From NCBI GenBank assembly GCA_034008185.1, contig CM067084.1, positions 7,273,385 to 7,337,384 of the forward strand: 64,000 nucleotides of DNA. The letters are read 5' to 3'. The position numbers were made by a program, and so were the translations under genes. Each line of letters begins with the position of its first letter. Position 1 is the first letter of the stretch. Origin of the DNA: Gorsachius magnificus (lineage: Eukaryota > Chordata > Aves > Pelecaniformes > Ardeidae). Below, piece by piece: positions 12,901 to 26,049 of this stretch. Under the pieces are notes generated by a model that did no database searches, was not told the origin of the DNA, and saw only the letters and a list, made by a program, of their open reading frames with translations.

Positions 12901-15900
12901 CAAGGTGAATAAGGAGCCTGTAGAGCTTGGAAGCAGGAGCAAAATGTGTTCAGGCTGACTTCTCTTCTGAGGCACCTTGCCGTGCACTGGAGCAACTCCA
13001 GTTATTTTTGTAGTAGTTCCATTCAGTGGTCTCTGGATGGATAGACAGACAGCTAGATACACCAACTGCTCCTCACAGGACAGGAGGAAAGCTTCCTAGG
13101 CCAAAAAAAAAACCCCAACCCCCCCTGTTTTCTGAACACTGAGCGCGCTCAGGGACTCTGCTGCAGTGAAGAGCAGTCACGGCAGTAGAACAACATCAGG
13201 TCCTAGGCTTTGATCATTGCTCCTTCACAAACACCTCCGAGGGCTCTCTGCTTTGTGCAAGCCTTGTGTTTGTCTTCCCCCTCATTGGTCTTGACCTGTC
13301 TGATTTTCAACTTTCTGGTTATTTCCTTCCTCTGGTCTTGGGGGTGGCATGAGTTAAAATACATCAATATGCATGAAATACCAGTGGGAATATAATTTTA
13401 GATGTGTCTTAAGCTCCTGAAAATTGTACTATACTTCCCAGTCACACATGATGTTAAAATTATTCTTTACTGGATAAAATAAAATAGCCATGTAGGACAT
13501 GTTTTCTTTCTCTGGGGCTGTTTTTAAATTAAAGTTGTGGGTTTGTTTGGGGTTTTTTTTTTCCACCCAGGCTGCTTTCCCCACATGCCGTTCTGTAGGA
13601 AGGTTTTCAGGCTAGGAGATGAGAAAGTTGTCACTAGTGGGCTCTTGTGACACCTTTGGAAGTCATTTCTCCCCCATGAGACTTTTCTTTCTGCCTCTTT
13701 GGTAAAGTACTTTGAGATCTCTGATTAGAGTATAGAAGTAAAGTTCCGTGCTAGCTCTAAAGTGCCGCAGTTACATCAATTAAAGGAAAGATCCCCCACC
13801 CCATGACGTTGATAGTAGCATATGTGGAAGGGAACTAATGGTGGTTATGACTTGCTGAGACCCTCCAGTTGTAACACATTTGTCCTGCCTTATGTAAGGG
13901 CTGGAAACAAAATGCACATAATAACCTCGGGTTTTTAATCTCTGCAAAACATAATTAACTATTTGAAAGGGTGGTTGGAGGGTTAAGCTAGGAAGAGTAA
14001 ACTAGTAGTATAATAACATCTATATGAAAATAAAAAAAGAAAACCAGCCAACACACAGATTTAACGTGTTATATAATCTCTGTTAAACTTGCTCTGGGAA
14101 ATCCTCCAAGAGCTGGTGTCAGTCTCCATTTTGTACAAGTCTGTACATAACCTTTATAAGAATTTGTATGAATTTGGGTGGGGAAAGAGTGAAAGAAAAA
14201 GTCAGAACAGAATGTAGCCTGACCAAAGTCTTTCTGCGATGGAGCATTCAGAGCAGGAGTGGAGGGAGGTTTGTTCCTTCGCAGGTCTTTCCACAAAGCC
14301 ATCCCCTCCCTCTGCACGGGTGGTTTCCCGCGCCTCATCCCAGGCAGCGGGCTTCTCGGTGCAATCGCATTTCCCTTTTGCCATCGAGCGGCAGCCTGGA
14401 AGGCTTCTAGCTGTATTAATCTCATAAGCAATCACTGCTTTGAGATGTTATGTTAAAAAACAGTCACGCTTCTCTCCGCTGGACGCTGCCGTGCCGTGGG
14501 AACAGTCTAGAGTGTCGATGACCCCGTCGGCCGCCTAGACGGTACCTATCAGTTTGTGTTTGCGCTGTTGCTTACCGATACAGAAATTAATTTAAGGACT
14601 GCTAATAGCACAGAACATGGACCATACCACAGAGCTGCTTCTTTTCCAGGAGCTCAGTTGCTGCCTCTCTTACACGTAGATGGTATTCACTTACCTCTCC
14701 TCTGAGAATAACTTGGAGCAAAGTGGTTCAAAGCATGGTGTTTAAATACTTGGGGGAAAGGTGCTGAAAACAGAGGAATTATTCGCACTCCTGTGAAATG
14801 TGGAAGAAGCTCTTAGCATGTTTCTGCTGAAGGACACACCCAGCGGTATCGATCTACTCCTCCTGCTGAAATTCTGTCATCTTTTGTTCTGTCCTTTCCA
14901 CCTTTCTCTTCTGGCGTTGTTACCCTGCTGCTTTCCCATTCCCTGCCAGAAAGGATTGCTTTCCTCTGCACAGCTCAGCAGAGCAGCAAGTGGTGCTGAA
15001 AATATTGCTGATGTGGAAGTGATTTGGAACTTGGCATGTTTCATCCGACAGACGTGTAATACAGTAACAGCCGTAAGCTTTTACTGAGGCATCCTTTCCA
15101 GTGAAGTCAGTGGGATACCTGTGCGATAAAGCACTGGATGAGGAGAGATGGGGATTTGACTTCCCTGCTTTTATTTGCTTATGACCAGACCGTTCTTCTG
15201 ATAAAGATATGAAGTTCTCCTCAGTAAAAGTAAATTGTGAAAAAGCATATTGCAAAAAGTTATATTGCGTTTGGTTTTGCAAAGCAGGGCACAATCCAAC
15301 CTCCACTGAAAACAGTGAGTGTGTATGGAATGTTCGAAGAATTGGCTCCTGCTTACAACTGCAAAATACTTCACAGAGGCCTTGCTTTTGTTTTCCCCAG
15401 AAGTTCACTTTTTGGTAATGATCTTTGTCAGGAAATCAGTTGGGCGCTAGCTAAAACAACGCACCAGTGAGGTTAGTGCTGAACGCTAATACAGTTTCCT
15501 AAACCCTGGGTCTTGCCTCGTGTTGCAGCCTGCTTCAACACCCAGTAGCGTGGCTTTGAGCAGTGTCAGCAGGCTTTAAACAGCTACATCTGTGTCCGTG
15601 AATTTTACTTTTCAGTGAGGCTACGCAACTTATTTTTTATTACCAACATTAAAAATGCATCTAACATTAGGGAAGTCCACAGCACGGGCAACTCCAGTAT
15701 TTTTTTTTCCCCAGAGCTTGAAAGAGCAGTAGGAAATGGGGCGTCTCTTTCTGGAGCACTGCATCTGCAACCTTGGCAAGGATGAGGAAGAAAACGTGCA
15801 ACGCTGACTGGATTCTGCTGTTTGAAGGCTTTGCTCTGGAGCCCATTCCTCAACCTGCCTTCAAAATACAATTTTCTTCATGTTTTCTAAAATGTTTACT

Positions 15901-18900
15901 GACATTTGTCTGCCCCTTCTTCATAGCGTTGTGATTTCACTTGAAATCAAGTGATCTTCCATGACATGCACTGAGAAAATATTTTTCAGGGTTTTTTTCT
16001 GTTTAGTTTGAAGGATAAGTTTATAATGGAGCCAATGGACCAACCCTCTTCTATCTAAACTACCCCTAGTACAAACAGTTCAGCTAGTTTAGCTGTTCTG
16101 CAAGGAGCAAAGTTGAAATAAGCAGTGTTTCACATTTACTACATCTCTCGCATTTACTTTGCATCCCTATAGGTACAAACTAGTATATATATCGGTATCC
16201 AAGTACCGAATGATACATGGGAAGATGCATGCAATTTGGAAAATGCAGACGTTCTTGGCAGCAGATGACAGGGAACGTACAAATGCGCTTGAGATGAAAT
16301 ATGCTTTTATTGATACGCCTCCGTTCCCAAGTCTGACTTCCTAGTCCTACTCCAAAGTGAAGGAATGGCTTTCAGGTGTTCTTTTTTGGGGTTCCGTACT
16401 CTGTTTTGAGTGTTGCTCCTTTGTTAAGATAGGAATATCGTATTCAGTGGTCACTATAACAAGTTGTTGGTTTTTCCTTATAAGCGAACTAAGTTTTTGC
16501 ATACTTTTTTGTTACCTGAATATTTCCCCACCATTTATAAATACCAGTTTTTAACCCATTTGGTACCAAAGATCATTGCCAATGCAGTAAGAGCTGGTAG
16601 GTCATCCTAGTCAGATGTTGTTACCAGCTCACTGGAACTAGGTCGTAAGTTGTTTTTAACAAGTAAGCTCACAGTCCTTTAACATTCACCTCCACTGCAA
16701 ACATTTCCACGGTTCGCGGCTGGCTGTGGCCGTGTCTGTGCCGCCTCAGTGACGCCTCTACCCCATCTTTCTCTTTTAGCTGCTGCTCACAGATGTGCCA
16801 CCTTCTGCACGCCTTCGGGGTTTGCTTTCCACATAACGGGTAACCTGTTTGGTTTTGCTGAGATGGTTCTTCCTTCCTTTCTCTTTTCTGTGGGGCAGGG
16901 GAGGGGGAGGATATCTCCTGGCATGACGGAAAGTCTTCATGGCGAAAACGAATTTGTTCCTTTCAGTCAGAAAGAAATCTGCCCTTTCTACTAGTTTGCA
17001 ATTAATGTGAGCATGGGATAGCTGAAAATTCAGCTGTTTCAGTGGCAGACTCAATTTTTAATGTTATTTTAAATATCAAATATTTCCTATGTGTCAGTAA
17101 GAAACTCTTTCGTAAGAGTTCTATTTTTGAGTTAGTTTGGGGTTTTTTTTAAAGGTTCGACTTTCTGCATCTACCATTCAGTAGAGTTATCGTTTATATT
17201 CATTACTGCCATGACAGGTATATAGAAGGTGATACCAGTAACTTATTCTGATTGAAAGTGATAATTGCCATAAAATTGACTTGACATCTAATTGACTTCT
17301 CGGGCAGTAATGTTTCACTAAATAATAAATAACAGCTGAGCAGTTGACCTCAATATCTGCTGAAGCTGAAGAAGACCTTTTTGAATATGCCGAGGTCCTG
17401 TTTACCCTTCCATGCATAAAAGACTGGAACCCGCTGGGGAGTGGTTGTCAGGGTTTTTTTTTTCTCTTTGTTTAATAAACAGAATGGGAAGTTACTACAA
17501 ACACTGAATTTGGTCAAGCAATGATGCCCACGCTTCTAAGCTGACATAAAAAGCAGCGGAAACACGCGCAGTAAGAATGCTGGAAAAGGCACTGCGTGCT
17601 GTGTTTGTCAGCTGGGCACGTCTGGCATTCTCATCTTTATTCAGATGCTTCTTTTAGGCCAGATTATACCACTGTAAATGTACACAAACAGCTGTAAGCA
17701 ACAGTACAGTACCTCCCTTCTGAATACTTCAGTATTACAGCCATAGTCCAAGAGATGTCATCTTGCAGTAGCATTACGGTAGTGTTTTGGAAGGTTAGCG
17801 TTCCGCTTGAGGGGAAAAACCCATTTTCTGCATAATTTTCAAAACGACTTGTTTCCTAAACTTGTGAAGCAATGGATTCTGATTAGGCTTTGGGATACTT
17901 TAAACAGAGTGTATTTCCATAGTAGATGTGGCCTTTATACATCGAAATTTTTTGGCTTCTCAAGAATAGCGTGTTTAATGAATCGCAGAAGGAGACGGGC
18001 ATCGCAGTAGTGGTTTCAAAATAGGGAATTACTGAGGGGATCTAAAAGAGGGACCACCCCCCCCCCAACACACACAGAGAGGTTTTGGTGTCATAACGTA
18101 CACGTGTTAATGTGTGTGTCTGTACATGTTCTTCTGGGCGCCGGCCAGCAGGAGAGGCAGCGCAAGCTTCCCTGCCAGCTTGCGTTGCATTAGAGCAGCA
18201 GGGTTCCTGCCTCCGCCGCAGCCCGTCTCCCACCCTGAAGGAAATGAGAGGTTTGCTCATCAGTAACATGACAGCATGTGCTTTTTGTTCTTTATTGTCA
18301 AGGGTTTTCCCAGTCCTTTTTGGTGGGAGTAATCTGACCTTTTCAACCCAAAAGCTCTTGAGGGGAGAATATTTTTTATTTTTTATACATATATATAAAA
18401 TATATGGATATATTAGATATATAATTAGAACAAAGAGCAAGCACACAAACTATCTCCAAAATACAGAAGTCTCCCGACTTCATCAATCCCAAAGGAAACC
18501 AAGATTTAACTTTGATTTCCCTAGGAAGAGAATCTGGCCCTTGACACTGAATATTCCTTGACAGGTAGCTGTTATTACAGAGCCAAATTTCAAGATGTGA
18601 CTAGCAAGCTCCCATAGAGCACAACAAACCACATCAAACATGCAAGGGATGTCTTGGCACTTAATGCTTTAATTGCCAGATGAAAAACAGAATCTTTGGA
18701 GAAGTAAGACCCAGAAAATGGGAAAAGGAAAAAGAAAAAAAATACAGATTGATAGCAAAATTATATTTTATCATTCTCTTATAGGGATGCAGCAAACTAC
18801 TAGTGACGTTGCTGTACTCTTGTAGAGTTGTGGTGAGAGATCTTTTCCATGTCTTTTCCACAATAAAAGAGTAAAAGAAAGGTGTGGGGTTGGTTTGTTT

Positions 18901-20080
18901 GGGATTTCCCATGAGAAGTCGAAATCTGTAAATAGTTATGTTTTGAAGTGGATGAAGCCAGCAATGTGTGCCGCTCTGCCGCAGAGACGTTCTGTGGCAT
19001 GTTGGTCTTCCTGTAGCCAATTTCTGGTCTGAAAGCAATGACAACACCCTGGCTATTTGAGAACTGAGTCTCCAAATACACGCTTTGTTTGGTATCATAC
19101 ACCTGTGTTAAGGTTCGGGGAAGAAGCTTCTGTAAAAAAAAAAATCGCTTGGTGCAAACGTCTTTTCAAGGGATCCACGGAAAACCTTCCTCCCTGCTTG
19201 TGTTCCAGGGAATCGAAGGTTGTCTGTTAAAATCTCATTGAAATGCCTTTTGATTGGTAAAGCAGAACCAAGAAGGTGACACAGACGTGAAGTTACTGCT
19301 TCTCTACAGAAGCTGTCATAGCTGCGGAGGGAACCTAAACTTCGTTGTTGACACACTCTTCTTGAGGACGACAAAAGAGATTGTGTTCATTGGGCCAACC
19401 CCATCATTCTTGCTAAAAGCAGGCTCAGGTTTCCATGTATATTTTCAAATCAAATTAGAAACGCTGTTCCTGAGACCTCCTCCGGCTGACAGTGACGGAT
19501 TGCCCAGCCCGATAAATCGTAGGCATTCCTAGAGATGTACTAACACCCGAGTCGCCACAAGTGGTTAGATAATAAAAACATTACACAGAGCCACGTATTT
19601 AAATGAGCAGAGAGCTTTACCTCTTCCTCGGATAATGCAGTCCACGCCTGGGGAGCGGCCACTTCTCAAACAGAAATGGGAAAGGTTTGTTCCTCGGTGG
19701 CCTTTGAAGCTAAATGCTATTATTCAGTCATGGTGGATTTCCTCTGGCTAGTTTTTTATCAGCTATAATTAAAACAGCCACCTCCTTTCACTTGGCTCTC
19801 AGCACATACTTACCCGGCGATATCTACAGTACTTAATTCCACCAGGAGACTCTTTCTAGCTCTACCTGTTTGTTACTTAACTCAGCTGTAGAAGAAAACA
19901 AGAGAAATGGAAAAACAGGCTAAGTGGCCTTAAAACCCCCCAAGAACCTGCTTAAACTCCTATGGTTGCAGAAATTCAATTACCTGGGTTTCCTCCACCC
20001 GCTGAATCAGTATAGCCTTCACCTTAATGTCACTGCGTTCTTACTTCAATTGCATGCTAAAAATGCAGCAGAATACAACC
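3931..20080. other. Noncoding intergenic DNA between AFG2A and SPRY1 (proximal part)
   Basis: No protein-like frame and no recognisable RNA gene was found. The open frames here are short, unrelated to known families, and often overlap on opposite strands. Contents seen: a short C-rich CACCCC run near 9460-9476, a G-spiked T tract at 13538-13562, a C run near 18053-18067, and an AT-alternating patch near 18386-18425. Most of the stretch looks like old unique sequence. Confidence 0.6.
18386..18425. repeat. AT-rich dinucleotide-like patch
   Basis: Alternating ATATATAT-type DNA with interruptions. It is low complexity and no function is evident. Confidence 0.7.
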
Positions 20081-20191
20081 GGGGAGGCTGGGATTTGATG
20101 CCATAATCCAGGAATTCACTGGGGAGGCTGGGATTTGATGCCATAATCCAGGAATTCACTGGGGAGGCTGGGATTTGATGCCATAATCCAG
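20081..20191 (+). repeat. 40-bp tandem repeat, about 2.75 copies
   Basis: Units start at 20081, 20121 and 20161. Copies are identical as far as they go; the third stops agreeing at about 20192. Each unit begins GGGGAGGCTGGGATTTGATG and contains CCATAATCCAG. The unit length is not a multiple of three, so it does not encode a repeated peptide. Each copy carries a TAATCC motif, the binding type of K50 homeodomain factors (OTX/PITX/CRX class). Near-perfect identity suggests a recent duplication. Confidence 0.95.
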
Positions 20192-23100
20192 AAATCTGGC
20201 CCCTCTCAAATACATAATTGATGCTGGAATGAGCTGTCTTGGAGGAGAGCAGTGAGAACTCGCTCCACCGAGGGTGTCCTTGCTTTGTGCCCCCCGCCAC
20301 AGTCACGGGCTTTTGCGTTCAAGGGCTCAACGCGCGGCTCCCTTCTGGGGAGCTGGGTTTGCTCGGCCATTCGATCTCACGTGTGGATGAAATGTTCACC
20401 TGGTAAAATCTGAATAGAAAAAGTTGAGCATTCAGTCAGCTACCAGGCCTTCAAGGAAGAGGTGGGTGAAGGAGACACCCAAACAGTGACTCTCTGAATT
20501 GACTAATACTTTTACAATGTAGCTTTGCAGCGATGAGTCTTTTTGCAGTCTCTGACAGCAAACTAACGTAGCAGAGTCAGGACCGAAACATTTTGAAATG
20601 TGCACAATCCAAAATCACAAGAAAGAAGGGCTTTTAACATATAGCCCTCTTCTTTAGGTTCATAGATGCTTGCTTCCTTCTCCTTAGTGATGTTAAAACT
20701 ACGATATATATGTAATATATATTTGTGATCATGTAGATCAACGCAGGAATACTCTCCTATCGGTGAAAATTGAAATGGAACGGAGCTTGCCCTAATTTCT
20801 GCACAAGCAATCATGTCTTGGTGGAGAGTAAGAGGCAGTTTGCTTAGTGCTTAGTGCTAAGACAGGGAGCAATGACTTGCGGACAGTGTAATTTACAATA
20901 GATGTGAATATTATCTCTATTAAGCAATAATGACCATTTTCCTTTTTCACAAAGTTTTTTATAGAGGCAGATGGAGCAATATTAGCTGATTTGCTAAAAG
21001 AGTTACAAATGAATACAAAGTAATGAAGACATGGTCAGTGCCTCAGCAGGGTCCCTCGTGTAGGTGCAGTTGGTACAGGACCTAAACATGGAGTCTGCGG
21101 AGACGGTTCACGGGGGAAGGAATAAACTCGGATCAGCAAGCACGTAACTCTGGGTATCTGAAGAGGAAATGTGAACGTACCGGTTGCCTATATGGCAAGC
21201 CAGTAGTGAAAAATGAAGAGACGTGCTCTGGCCTGCGCTTAAGACTGGGTGCAGTTTTGCCTCTCATTAGGTGATGTCTTCCCCACAGCTTTTCTTCAGT
21301 GCTATTTGTCTTCAATTACATTTTTGACAGCAAAAGTCCCTTTACTATTCCTCACGACAAAAGCAAGATAGCATTACCATTTAGGAAGGCCAAAAAAAAA
21401 ATCATGCAGACTCTACCAAAGTTGTAGCCCCCCCGGTGTTTCTCACCAATCCCTCTTTACCAAATTGCCCTTCCCGTGATTCGGACCCGAGCTGGCGTGT
21501 GTCACTGCCCTGAGCACCGACCCCTGTACCTCCAGCTGCTCACCGCGCTTGGGAGGGGCGCCCAAGGAAAACGCTGCTTTCTCTGATATGGCGCAAGAGG
21601 TGGGGAAGGGGGGGAGCGTGTTCTCAAACTCTCAGCTTGTTGGACGAACCTTAGAATTTTCTTTCTCGTTAATTTGTGCCAAATTCGGGCACGGACCGAA
21701 AGCCTAGCTCTGCAGCGTTTCCCCCGTACTTTCATTCAACGCTCAAGTGTTTGCGAAGCAGGTTCACGTCGAGGTTCGTCCCTTTGTTCTCAGAGGTTTG
21801 CCTGGCTGCTGCCTTCTGCTGTCTCTTCTGCCTCTGAGAAGAACCGATGTTATCTTCTAAAGAGAAAACACGAGATTGTATTTGCAACTGAGGATTTCCT
21901 GCGTGCCTACCCCCAGCCTGCGCAGTGACGGCGAGGAGCGGCTTTACATGGGCTGCGCTTCTTCGGAGAGCTTTAAGAACAGTCCTTTGCACAGGAGCTG
22001 GAGAAATCCCCAGCTACTGGAGCCTTTGATCTCCGATAAAGGTCAACCTGTCTAGCAGAAAGCATGGTGGGAAATGCTGCCTCACATCATCCTTTGCTTT
22101 CTCTTCCTCGCCCTGAAATGATTCACTGCACCTTTCAGCATATGCCTTCACCCACAGCACCTACGCTTTTTACTTCTGCTCTTTGGAATAGCTCTGTTCC
22201 ATCTCATGCACCAACCAGCTTGAGCCAGGACCGCCAAGATTTTCAATGAGCTGGTAAGAAGCTGTCCACAACGCTTATTATTACAGCAGTGTTTAATAGC
22301 TATTGTAGGATTTGGTTGGTTTAGGGTTTTTTAAAATATATATATATATAGGCCTACTAGTGTAAGTGTTAAAAAATTCAGAATTATGCTGGTCTTACCC
22401 CAACAAGCACAGAGGTTTTCCGAGGCTCTCTGGGCGTGCTGTGGGTCCCGAGCCTCCAAACACCAGCACCCACAAAGTTCCACCTAGGGTGAGGTCAAAG
22501 CTGCTGACGCCCAGCACTTGTGGGAGCTGCAGATCCCAGTTGTTTGTCCCAGCACCCACCGCTGCAAGATGATCGCTGCACGGCTGGTGGGGAAACATGC
22601 ATGACTTACGCATTCTATAGGTAAGACCAGCGCAACGATTTTGTTTATAATCTCGTTAGAAACGCTAACCTGTGGGGTTGGTTTTGTTTTGGTTCTTTTG
22701 GATTGCTTTTGAATTCCTCTGTCCCTTTAGAAATGTTGTTACAGCTGCAGAGGTTGGTTATTAACTGACAAATAACTTGCGTAAAGGTAAACACTTTCTC
22801 TGCTGAGTTTCCTCAAAGCCACGTTGGCTCCAGATAGTTATCGCCCCAGAAGATGAGTGAGAGGAGCCGCACATATTGAATGCTTCAAGTACAGGCTGTT
22901 TGTAGGTCAGTCAAGTGACCTAGAGATGAGAAGTTGCTTCTGGGTGTGGATTAGGAAGAAAAACAAACAAAAGCCAAGGATGGGCTCCACTTTTGTTCTG
23001 CACAACGCATCGTCTGGCACGCCGAAGCTTGCGTAAGGGAGAAGTAGCGTTACGACCGCAGCAGGTGGAGATGATCTCCAGAACGTGAGCCTCGAAGTGA

Positions 23101-24984
23101 AAGCGAAAATGGGGATTGAACCACGACTGTCAGCCATCAGTCAGCCTCTTGAACCTAATTCTGGGAGGTTTTTCAGAAGGATGAACTCTGGGCACAGAGG
23201 GCTGGTCTCTCTTGACTTCTTCTGTTGTCAGTGGGAGAGGCGAGCTCCTTTAGACGACAATCCGGAGACGGAAAATAACTTAGCTGCCTTGGATTCCCGT
23301 CTGTATGCCAATCCTCAAATTAAGGTCGTGCCAGGATGTAGTCATAAGGTGTGTCGGTCCTCTTCCAAGTTGCCAATTTGTTATCCAGAAGTGGGGAACA
23401 AGCTCTGCTTTTTCTAACGAAAGCTTCTCGCCGCTATCGTTTCCAAGAAAATGTAACGAGATGACTTGCGTGCCGTGCAGGCACGGGGAGAGCCTTCCGA
23501 TACAGCCGTAGGGTTTTCCCTTGTTTCAGTGAAGTGTTAACTCGCGGGCCAAGTGATAGCAAACTGCTGCCAGTGTTCTTGGGTTATTTTACTGACCCTT
23601 TTCAGCCCAGTATTGTATTTCTCAAAACCAAGCTCTTGCGCTTGGCATAGTTTTTTTAAGGTAGTGCCTGCTTTAGAGATGTGAAAGGAAAGGTGTTAAG
23701 CGATGTTTTCACAGCAGTATCCTAGGAAAAACATGTACGGACTTCTGTGAGAAGGCGGTCAGCTGCTAAATGCCAGCGTGCTCGGCCGCGGAGCAGAGCC
23801 CCCGGTTGCCCCCCGTTTGCCTACAGCTCACCCAGCCCTGCTTCCCATGCTCCCGCGGTCGACGGCACGGCAAGAATTGCTGCGGGCAGCAGATCTACGT
23901 AACTGCCGTGCCTTTGGGTCAGTCTTCGTGCAACAGAGGTGTTCTCTGAAAGAAATCTGAAATAGAGCAGAAGGTAGGCTTGCACCGCTCAGCGCTACTC
24001 TGCGGGTGTGATTTTTGTTAGTTTTCTTCATCATTTTTGTTTGTCGGGAGGAAGGTTTGTTAATTTGAACTGCGCTAGGTTCCATGGTTTTCAGACGGAT
24101 TTCACGGAAAACGGTTTTGTACTTTGTGCTCGTAGCATGCCCGAGAATGCTTTTGGTGAGCAATCGCGTTTTCCAGCTCCCCTAGCAATATTAATGATGA
24201 ATCGGGATACCTTTATGACCATGCCAAAGATTTCCATGCTGCTGTTTGTCACTCGAGCCTCTGTAATTGAAGACCGTTTGTATCAGCAGGCTGTTAATTA
24301 CAAACTTAGAAATACTAGCGATGCTCAGTATATAACCCTTAACACATAGAGATTTTATTTCATAGAGAAATACGTGGTTGAAGTAACGTTTTCGTATAAT
24401 GATGGAAATTTTAAAAAATAGCTTGGGTATTTTCTTTCCAAGCCTAGTGAATTCTAATGAAAAATAATTGCACTTCATCCCTGAGTGTGATCTGGGTGGA
24501 CAGACTAAGTGACAGGAGAATACCTTTGTACTGGTGTGTTCTTGTTTGTAGGGATTCTTTGCTTTTGGATGGGTGTTCCTGCTAAGCAGCTCCACGTACT
24601 CTTAATACGCTCTTTTTTTTTTTTTTTCTTTGGGGCAAAAGGTGGAAGAATATGATTTTTGTGCAAGAGATTGTAAAAAGCCAGTTAGGACTTTTCAGAT
24701 AGACTTGGGGCTACAGCGACGGTTGGCCAAGCACTGGAAGTCTCGATTGTTCCAACACATTGCGTGTGGTTGTGAAATAATTCTCGGAATTTTGATGTCT
24801 TTTTACATCACTTTTCCATATTCTCTTGGTTGCCTTTTAGAACACTTTAGTCACTAAAAAAAAAAAAAAAAAACCCAAACAAAAAAACCCCAAAAAACCA
24901 ACCATACATCAAAGATAGTAAGATAGTATTTGGCTGTAAAAATAATGGCTTTGAAGGCGTCGCTATGATCCCTTCGGCACCACG
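20192..24984. other. Noncoding intergenic DNA between AFG2A and SPRY1 (distal part)
   Basis: No supported gene. It contains an (AT)n run at 22336-22350 and a 12-bp inverted repeat whose arms are 22388-22399 and 22620-22631. A T run lies near 24610-24626, and an A-rich, C-spiked tract at about 24855-24900 sits just before a CR1 element. The frames present are short and unrecognisable. Confidence 0.6.
22336..22350. repeat. (AT)n microsatellite
   Basis: Alternating AT run following a TTTAGGGTTTTTTAAAA stretch. Confidence 0.9.
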
Positions 24985-25287
24985 GCAGAAATAGTAGGGC
25001 CAGCTGTGTCAGGACAAGGGGTAATGGTTTTAAACTGAAGCAGGGTAGGTTTAGGCTGGATATAAGGAGGAAATTCTTTCCAACGAGGGTGGTGAAACAC
25101 TGGAACAGGTTGCCCAGAGAGGTGGTGGAGGCCCCATCCCTGGAAACATTCAAGGCCAGGTTGGACGGGGCTGTGAGCAACCTGATCTGGTTAGCGGTGT
25201 CCCTGCTCCCTGCAGGGGGGTTGGACTAGATGGCCTCTAGGGGTCCCTTCCAACCCAAAACATTCTATGATTCTGTGATTCTATGAA
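24985..25287 (+). mobile_element. CR1 LINE 3' end fragment (avian type)
   Basis: A 5'-truncated CR1 tail in sense orientation. Diagnostic blocks in order: 'tttaaactgaagcagggtag', 'ggatataaggaggaaattct', 'gtggtgaaacactggaacag', 'gttgcccagagaggtggtgg', 'ccccatccctggaaacattc', 'ggttggactagatggcctc', 'ccttccaaccc', then the terminal repeats ATTCTATG, ATTCTGTG, ATTCTATG. It is well preserved and hence younger than the fragments at 740 and 61975. It carries no open reading frame. Its 3' end touches the upstream edge of the SPRY1 CpG island. Confidence 0.95.
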
Positions 25288-25446
25288 ATGCAGCGACCGG
25301 CTCTGGATGGGACCTGGCAGAGTCGGGGCTGGCCAGGCGGTAGAGAAAGACACGGGGGTTGAACCCCACAACCTCCGGCTGCTTCAGTGCCACCTTTGGA
25401 GCGGCGGGAAGAGCCGTCGCCTCCTCGATGGAAGGATGGCCGGGGC

Positions 25447-25480
25447 GGATGCTTCCCGCAGCCGGATGCTTCCCGCAGCC
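25447..25480 (+). repeat. 17-bp perfect tandem duplication
   Basis: The unit GGATGCTTCCCGCAGCC occurs twice head to tail, at 25447-25463 and 25464-25480, near the 5' edge of the CpG island. Confidence 0.95.
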
Positions 25481-25981
25481 CCCGGCTCCCCCTTTCCATA
25501 GGCTGAGAGGAGCAGAAGCGTTGCGTGAATCTGCACGAATTCTTCCACGCTGCCCAGCCGCTGCCTGAAAGCCGCTGATGCTGGAACACGCGCGGAGGCC
25601 CCCCGGTTCCGGGGCCCGGCCCCGCCGGGCTCTTCCCCCCCGGCCCCGGGCCCCCACCCGGGCCCCCCCCTTCGGCCGCCCGGGGACACCCCCGCCCCCC
25701 CCCCCCCCCCAGCTGGCAGAACTGCCGGGGTCCGGGGCTCGCCCCCCGGCCGGGCGGCGGTGGCGGGAGGGCCCGGCCACCTGCTCCTCCGCGCTCCCTC
25801 TGCCGGCCGGCAGCGGCGGGGCGGGGGCGGCCCCGGCCCCCGCGCGGGCGGGCTCGCCCGCCCCCCCCGCGCCCGCCGGCGGAGCCGCCCCGGGGAGAGA
25901 GGGGACCTGCGCGGGGGAGCGGCTCCCGGGAGGGCGGGGAAGTCCACTCCGGGATTTCGGGGGCGCCGCGCAGTGACACAT

Positions 25982-25989
25982 TGACATCA
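25982..25989 (+). promoter_or_regulatory. SPRY1: CRE/ATF-like motif TGACATCA
   Basis: TGACATCA differs by one base from the palindromic cAMP response element TGACGTCA. A related GTGACACA precedes it by a few bases. It lies about 200 bases upstream of the putative first-exon donor, a plausible place for a proximal promoter site. Function is inferred. Confidence 0.4.
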
Positions 25990-26049
25990 CGGGGGCGCGG
26001 CCGCGCGGCGGGCGGGGGCTGCGCGCTGAAAGGCGGCGGTGCGGGGCCG

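Noticed and set aside
14920..15408. A 162-codon reverse open frame
   Set aside because: No similarity to known families; Cys/Ser/Phe-rich chance-like composition and several overlapping frames on the other strand.
24630..24857. A 75-codon frame between a T run and an A run, suggestive of a retrocopy
   Set aside because: The translated product is not recognisable, and the flanking runs are common low-complexity tracts here.
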